Assembly (NCBI RefSeq): GCF_030315975.1
Contig: NZ_JASXSZ010000005.1
Coordinates: 124,001 to 188,000, forward strand
Length of the DNA stretch: 64,000 bases
DNA from: Microbacterium candidum
GTDB lineage: Bacteria; Actinomycetota; Actinomycetes; Actinomycetales; Microbacteriaceae
Reading direction: 5' to 3'
The notes below the pieces were generated by a model that searched no databases, was not told the DNA's origin, and worked only from the letters and a program-made list of their open reading frames with translations. This document shows positions 60,184 to 64,000 of this stretch, piece by piece. A program made the translations under genes and the position numbers. Numbering within the stretch: position 1 is the stretch's first letter; every line of letters begins with the position of its first letter.

Positions 60184-60847
60184 GTCCAGGACCCCAACTC
60201 CCGCGTCATGACGCGGAAGTTGGAGGTTGATGGGCATGGATGAGGTCGCCCCACTCGGGCTTGCTTGTGGCCGGAAAATGGCCAGAAATACGTCTGTGGG
60301 GGACACTCAGAGTGAGCGTCCCCCGCAGTTGGTTGTTCCTCGAGGGGATCAGGCCCATCCTGATTTCGTTGTCGCTCACGTCGCACCGGCCGGTGAACCG
60401 GTAGTCCTCCGTGGCCCGTCCCCAGATGGGAAGCGCAAGCGGGAACGCCAGGCGCGACGCCATTGCTTCGTTGACCACGCTGTAGGGAGAAAGCGTCTCG
60501 ACGATCCCGTTATGGGCGTAGCCGTCGTAGCGCTCCTCGACGCGACCGTCGGGAGGCGCGAGCGCGTATTACAGGGTCGTGGGGGAGACCTCAAGCAGTA
60601 CCGTCTGGCCGGGTCTACGCCGATTCTGCACTCGACAGTGGCCTGGTACGGCGGCACGAGGACCACTTCATGAGCAATGACATTCCGCGCTGGACCGTTT
60701 TGAATGGCGGGTCCCAGTCATCAGGTTCTACGTCTGCACCGTAGCGGACCCCACGAGAGGCAACGCCGCAACGCATCTCGGGGCGATGTTCACGGCTGTC
60801 AGGGCCGTTGGCGTCGACGCGAGAAGGGCAGTGTCACTTGTTGATCC
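60184..60847. other. 664-base stretch without a supported gene
   Basis: The stretch is less GC-rich than the genes to its left. It holds the 30-bp palindrome, a hairpin with GGGGGAC/GTCCCCC arms (60298-60304 and 60318-60324), and one minus-strand open frame of 90 codons (60206-60478, opening at a GTG) which can be read back to a TAA at 60569-60571. That frame has no recognisable domain or ribosome site and may be a decayed gene. I see nothing else. Confidence 0.5.
60194..60223. repeat. 30-bp near-perfect palindrome behind tRNA-Leu
   Basis: Two 15-base arms (CCAACTCCCGCGTCA and its complement with one mismatch) meet at TCATGA. There is no T-run; it could terminate the tRNA transcript or be an element boundary. 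Confidence 0.6.
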
Positions 60848-61327
60848 TCAACTGAGCGGGACCTTCAGTGGTGCAGCCGCCGCGGCGGGGTGGGGCACGG
60901 AGCCGGCGTGTCGGGGGAGCGGAGCCACGTCGGGTTCAACCCAGCCTGCACGGGCTTGGGAGCCGGCCAGGGTGGCCGAGCGGTAGAAGCGGGTGAGCAG
61001 CTTCTTGTCGAGCAGCTCCGGGTACAGGTTGATGAAGGTGTCGAAGTCGGGATCGTCGCACTGGTGCACGTGGTAGCCGACCAGTTCGACCCAGGCGCGG
61101 CTGACGGTGGCGTTGTACTTCTGAGGGGCGCCGGCGTAACGGGCAGTGCGCTGAATGCCGTCGCTGACGATGTCGACGGCGGTGCTGGTGCCGTAGCGCC
61201 GCACGGCGAGCCAAGTGAGCTGGAGATGCTGGCGGTGCCCGAAGCGCTCGGCGGTCGCCATGACCTTGCCCATCAACTGCCCGAACTGCGCCGTGTCGGT
61301 GTCGGTGTCGGTGGCCCCTGCGGTCAT
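60848..61327 (-). CDS. Conserved hypothetical protein paired with MarR
   Basis: A 159-residue soluble protein of an uncharacterised actinobacterial type. Features: N-terminal TDTDTDT encoded by three GACACC repeats, then FGHRQHLQLTWLAVRRYG, GAPQKYNATVSRAWVELVGYHVH, and a C-terminal GWVEPDVAPLP. The H-x2-H and the conserved KYN-T/RAW region suggest a small helical ligand- or metal-binding fold. Its ATG overlaps the marR stop (ATGA), so it is the second gene of that operon. No function is assigned. Confidence 0.7.
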   Translation of the reverse strand: MTAGATDTDTDTAQFGQLMGKVMATAERFGHRQHLQLTWLAVRRYGTSTAVDIVSDGIQRTARYAGAPQKYNATVSRAWVELVGYHVHQCDDPDFDTFINLYPELLDKKLLTRFYRSATLAGSQARAGWVEPDVAPLPRHAGSVPHPAAAAAPLKVPLS

Positions 61328-61776
61328 GACCCCTCCTTGATGAGCGCGTCCAGAACGGAATGGAAGCCTGCGATGGCTCCGGCGGGCAAACCAGCAAGAG
61401 CCCGGCTCTCGACATCTGCCAGCGTCTGAGCAACGACCGCGGCCGCTGCCCGCCCCGAGCCGGTCAGCTCAATGAGAACCGACCGGCGATCGTTGGCGCG
61501 GGTGGTGCGGGTGATGTGGTCCCGCCGCTCAAGCCGATCCAGCACACTGGTCAGAGTGGTGGGCCGCGCGCCGACCGCTGCGGCCAGCTCCGAGACCGTG
61601 CGGCCCCGACCATCGGCCAGGTTCGCCAGGGCGTTGATTTCGGAGGCCGTGAGATCGAGGTCGACCAGCTCCGTGGTGATCAGGTGCAACGTGGCGTGGG
61701 TCGCACGCTGCAACGCGAGCAACGCAGACCGGCCAGATAGTACGATTTCGGATGACACGATATCGGATAGTACCAT
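61324..61776 (-). CDS. MarR family transcriptional regulator
   Basis: A 150-residue MarR regulator: LTASEINALANLADGRGRTVSELAAAVGARPTTLTSVLDRLERRDHITRTTRANDRRSVLIELT, with the wing ANDRRS. The likely start is ATG 61776; the first 14 codons are built from tandem 15-base repeats that also look like an operator, so translation might start later, for example near LSGRSALLAL. Operon with the downstream conserved hypothetical. It lies in the acquired region, next to an IS30 remnant. Confidence 0.88.
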   Translation of the reverse strand: MVLSDIVSSEIVLSGRSALLALQRATHATLHLITTELVDLDLTASEINALANLADGRGRTVSELAAAVGARPTTLTSVLDRLERRDHITRTTRANDRRSVLIELTGSGRAAAAVVAQTLADVESRALAGLPAGAIAGFHSVLDALIKEGS

Positions 61777-61782
61777 ATCGTA
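61738..61782 (-). repeat. Three 15-bp tandem repeats at the marR start (operator-like)
   Basis: On the minus strand: CGATATGGTACTATC, CGATATCGTGTCATC, CGAAATCGTACTATC in direct succession. CGATAT and ATATCG elements also form an inverted pair. The repeats cover the start codon region of marR and encode VLSDI-VSSEI-VLS. Confidence 0.65.
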
Positions 61783-61850
61783 GTGTCGGTGGTCCACAAC
61801 CGACCGCGTCGCCGGTCCGCCGCAGCAGTGTCGGACGCACGATGATGCTC

Positions 61851-62081
61851 TCATTCCGAGGCGCACAGTTCGTCGGCGACGGCGTCGAGCTCGGCCTCGG
61901 TGTATCCGCCCAGCGGCGTGCCTTTCGGGAAGTACTGGCGCAGCAGCCCGTTGGTGTTCTCATTGATGCCCCGCTGCCAGGGTGAGTGCAGGTCGCAGAA
62001 GAACACCTCGATCCCGGTATCGATCCGCACGTGTTCCCAGTCCCGCATCTCGGGGCCCTGATCCCAGGTGAGCGTGCGGCG
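61851..62081 (-). pseudogene. IS30-family transposase remnant (C-terminal part of the DDE core)
   Basis: The minus-strand frame reads RRTLTWDQGPEM ... TGIEVFFCDLHSPWQRGINENTNGLLRQYFPKGT ... DAVADEL, a clear piece of the IS30 integrase core, including the WQRGxNENTNGLLRQYFP block that carries the last catalytic Glu. It lacks the N-terminal two thirds, and the C-terminus is broken (ends CASE and stop). No inverted repeats are seen, so it is a dead fragment marking past transposition. Confidence 0.8.
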
Positions 62082-62154
62082 CGGTCCTGTCGGTGTTGCA
62101 GTAGGTCGGTTCGTCGGTATGTAACGTTTGGTGGTCGAGTGGACACTACATAGC

Positions 62155-62715
62155 GTGACGGGTGATGACGAGGCGTTGTGGGCGAGAGCGGTCCGCGGGG
62201 ATGGTGAAGCGTTCGGTGTCGTCTTCGATCGGCATCGGGATCGCGTCCGCCGCCACGTCACCGGGCTTGTGGCGGTGCCCGCCGATGCTGACGACGTGCT
62301 CGCCGTGGTGTTCCTCGAGGCCTGGCGTAAGCGTGACGTGATTCGGTTCGTCGACGGGTCGATCCTGCCGTGGCTGCTGCGGACCGCGACCTACACGTCG
62401 AGCAACCTTGCCCGTGCGAGCAGGCGGTACCGCCAAGCGTTGCAACGGCTTCCCCCGCCCGACAATCCAGTCGCGGACCGGGTCGATGAGCCGCACCCTG
62501 TGATGGCGGTCCTGAACACGATGTCCGTGACCGACCAGGAAGTCATCACTTTGTGCGTGCTCGAGGAGTTGTCAGCGGAGGACGCCGCGCGTGTCCTCGG
62601 CGTCCGCGCGGGCACGGTACGCACGCGGCTCACGCGCGCGAAAGCGCGCCTGCGACAGCGGTTCGATCCGCATACCCGTGAACTCCGCACAGAAGAGGCG
62701 ACCAATGTCCAGTGA
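62155..62715 (+). CDS. ECF-type RNA polymerase sigma factor
   Basis: A 186-residue sigma-70 family factor with only regions 2 and 4. Region 2: DEALWARAVRGDGEAFGVVFDRHRDRVRRHV and DADDVLAVVFLEAWRKRD; region 4: LSAEDAARVLGVRAGTVRTRLTRAKARLRQRF. GTG 62155 gives the usual family N-terminus; GTG 62131 or TTG 62128 in the same frame would add up to nine residues. It overlaps the following membrane-protein gene by 11 bases, the position usually held by an anti-sigma factor. Confidence 0.88.
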   Translation: MTGDDEALWARAVRGDGEAFGVVFDRHRDRVRRHVTGLVAVPADADDVLAVVFLEAWRKRDVIRFVDGSILPWLLRTATYTSSNLARASRRYRQALQRLPPPDNPVADRVDEPHPVMAVLNTMSVTDQEVITLCVLEELSAEDAARVLGVRAGTVRTRLTRAKARLRQRFDPHTRELRTEEATNVQ

Positions 62716-63535
62716 ACTCACCACGCGGGATCGTCAGCTGCGAGAGATGCTCGTGGCCACTGCCGCAGCGGCGCCCACCGGCCCCACCCCTCGACGCCGG
62801 ACGATCATCCTGTCCCTGATCGCGTGCGTCGCGGCGGGCGTGCTCACCGGCGGCGCCGTCTCGGCAACCGCGTTCACCGCCCCCGCCGTGTCGACCACGG
62901 TCAGCATCGATGACATGACCCGCGACCTGGTCCGTGACAACACGAAGCTGTTCGGGACGCCGTTCATCATCACAGGGCAGGGCGAGACGACCGTCATCCT
63001 CGGCGAACAACCCCAGGGTGCGACCGACCTCATCGTCGCGTTCCACTGTGTGGATCCCGGCACATTCGGCTTCGAGGTCGACGGGAGGAACGCGGGGACC
63101 ACAACATGCGACCGCGAGGCGACCGGAGCGACCAATGGCGGAAGTCTCATCCCGATCGCGTCTGCCACGGCCGGGGACCACCGCCTGAGCATCCAAACTG
63201 GACGATCGGCCCGGTACGTCCTCTGGGCGTCGTGGGCGGCGCCGGCACCCCTGCCCGCGCCATCAGACGCGCAGCGGGAGGCGCTGGCGGACGGAGTCGT
63301 AACCGAAGCCGAGTACCGCGACGGATTCGCCCGCTACCGGCAATGCATGGCCGACGCCGGCTACCCGCTTGCCAACGTCGACGAGAGCGGCACCATCATC
63401 AGCTATGTCAATATCGGCGCCGCCGTCTGGTCAGGCGCCGAGGACCGCTGCTACACGGAAGAATTCGGCGGCCTGGATGCGGCATGGCAAGTTGCGCAGG
63501 AGGGCGATTCCGGCACGACCCGACCCACACCATGA
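62705..63535 (+). CDS. Single-pass membrane protein, candidate anti-sigma factor
   Basis: A 276-residue protein starting at ATG 62705 inside the sigma gene. About 30 cytosolic residues (TTRDRQLREMLVATAAAAPTG) precede one helix (IILSLIACVAAGVLTGGAV), then an extracytoplasmic beta-rich domain and a C-terminal YRQCMADAGYPL segment seen in actinobacterial surface proteins. The zinc-finger H-x3-C-x2-C of classic ECF anti-sigmas is absent. Role as signal-transducing partner is inferred from gene order and topology. Its stop overlaps the next ATG. Confidence 0.7.
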   Translation: MSSELTTRDRQLREMLVATAAAAPTGPTPRRRTIILSLIACVAAGVLTGGAVSATAFTAPAVSTTVSIDDMTRDLVRDNTKLFGTPFIITGQGETTVILGEQPQGATDLIVAFHCVDPGTFGFEVDGRNAGTTTCDREATGATNGGSLIPIASATAGDHRLSIQTGRSARYVLWASWAAPAPLPAPSDAQREALADGVVTEAEYRDGFARYRQCMADAGYPLANVDESGTIISYVNIGAAVWSGAEDRCYTEEFGGLDAAWQVAQEGDSGTTRPTP

Positions 63536-63993
63536 GCTCTCGCAGTGTCGCGGCGCCACGGCTGACTCGTCTCATGGCTCAGCTGCCGATCTCAGACACG
63601 TCATTTCTTGTCCGAACCGACGCGGACCACAGCGATGCGTGGGAACGCCTGATCAGCGCCGTCAGGACAGAGACGAAAGACGGGTTCCGTGCCTATGTCG
63701 ATTTCGTGGACGACGCACGCTGGTACCGCGGCACTGAGGATCAATTGCGAGCGGCCGCGCCGCGTCACGAGATGATGCCCTCCGTGCTGTTCATCGCCGA
63801 TGACCTCACTCTTACGACGGAAGGTCTTCTTGTTCTCGTGGTCGATCTCGATGAACGTCGGACCGGATTCCGGTACGTCGCCTCTGCGCTCTGTCAGATC
63901 GAGAACAACCTCAACATCGCCAACATGGACTGGGAAGAGTTCGAGGGTGCGACCGACGCTCAACGTGTCTTCCACGGCTTCCCCGAGGTGTGA
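63532..63993 (+). CDS. DUF6924-like protein
   Basis: A 153-residue soluble protein resembling the DUF6924 family: TSFLVRTDADHSDAWERLISAV, GFRAYVDFVDDARWYRGTEDQLRAAAP, MPSVLFIADDLTLTTEGLLVLVVDL and the closing NNLNIANMDWEEFEGATDAQRVFHGF. ATG 63532 overlaps the preceding stop (ATGA), so it is the third gene of the sigma cassette. Function is unknown. The gene is complete, ending 7 bases before the window edge. Confidence 0.75.
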   Translation: MSSRSVAAPRLTRLMAQLPISDTSFLVRTDADHSDAWERLISAVRTETKDGFRAYVDFVDDARWYRGTEDQLRAAAPRHEMMPSVLFIADDLTLTTEGLLVLVVDLDERRTGFRYVASALCQIENNLNIANMDWEEFEGATDAQRVFHGFPEV

Positions 63994-64000
63994 CTGAGCT

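Noticed and set aside
60206..60568. A degraded protein gene on the minus strand reading VEERYDGYAHNG ... ATSKPEW.
   Set aside because: No recognised domain, an upstream TAA, no ribosome site, and competing open frames on the plus strand; kept only as a note in the gene-free stretch.
60109..64000. A CRISPR array, prophage or intact transposon in the right-hand region.
   Set aside because: No regularly spaced repeats, no integrase, capsid or terminase genes; only an IS30 fragment without ends was found.

Overview
The window reads as a chromosomal segment of a high-GC actinobacterium, most likely a Microbacterium-like member of the Microbacteriaceae (inference from very GC-rich codon third positions, frequent GTG starts, and the actinobacterial order tRNA-Gln-glmU-prs / rplY-pth-mfd / mazG / eno-ftsB-DUF501). 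I recognise about 57 protein genes, one 42-codon membrane microprotein, two tRNA genes, four strong hairpin terminators or attenuators, and one insertion-sequence remnant. Genes are densely packed with many ATGA or GTGA stop/start overlaps. No rRNA, CRISPR array, prophage or intact transposon was seen.

Layout. 1-7378: two MFS transporters (the first cut by the window edge), rsmA, an aldo/keto reductase, ispE, a DUF427 protein and an ABC-F ATPase. 7389-10417: a leftward group of group III truncated globin, winged-helix regulator and NADP-type glutamate dehydrogenase, facing a flavin reductase across a very short shared promoter. 10428-16150: a molybdopterin FdhF/YdeP oxidoreductase, a six-helix membrane protein, and a copper amine oxidase with a histidine-rich tail behind a MarR regulator. 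16238-18780: tRNA-Gln, glmU, prs. 18880-24106: an FMN-binding lipoprotein, an ApbE flavin transferase and an RnfD/NqrB-FNR fusion, followed by a convergent two-component system. 24224-27045: a berberine-bridge-type flavoenzyme and gnd, convergent on a perfect 15-bp terminator. 27271-32598: a complete branched-chain amino acid ABC importer (livK-H-M-G-F). 32611-42577: microprotein, rplY, pth, a proline-rich membrane protein, mfd, an MFS/cyclic-nucleotide-domain fusion, VOC, hexapeptide and APH-like genes. 42585-50773: ppc, nhaA-mazG, SRPBCC-arsR, hisS and small proteins. 50848-54805: AraC regulator, GntR-DUF1648-CPBP cassette, O-methyltransferase. 54920-60039: eno, ftsB-like gene, DUF501, membrane subtilase, type II NADH dehydrogenase. 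60109-60181: tRNA-Leu.

Everything right of the tRNA-Leu (60184-64000) looks acquired: base composition is visibly less GC-rich at first, coding density drops, an IS30-family remnant is present, and the cargo is regulatory: a MarR regulator with a conserved hypothetical, then an ECF sigma factor with a membrane protein and a DUF6924 protein.

The most notable cross-cutting signal is promoter architecture. At sixteen genes a TANNNT hexamer ends 6-7 bases before an ATG/GTG, the geometry of leaderless transcription. It also exposes a leaderless 10-codon leader ORF before the RnfD-FNR gene, overlapping divergent promoters at the globin, and a glmU start that would become leaderless through maturation of the adjacent tRNA.
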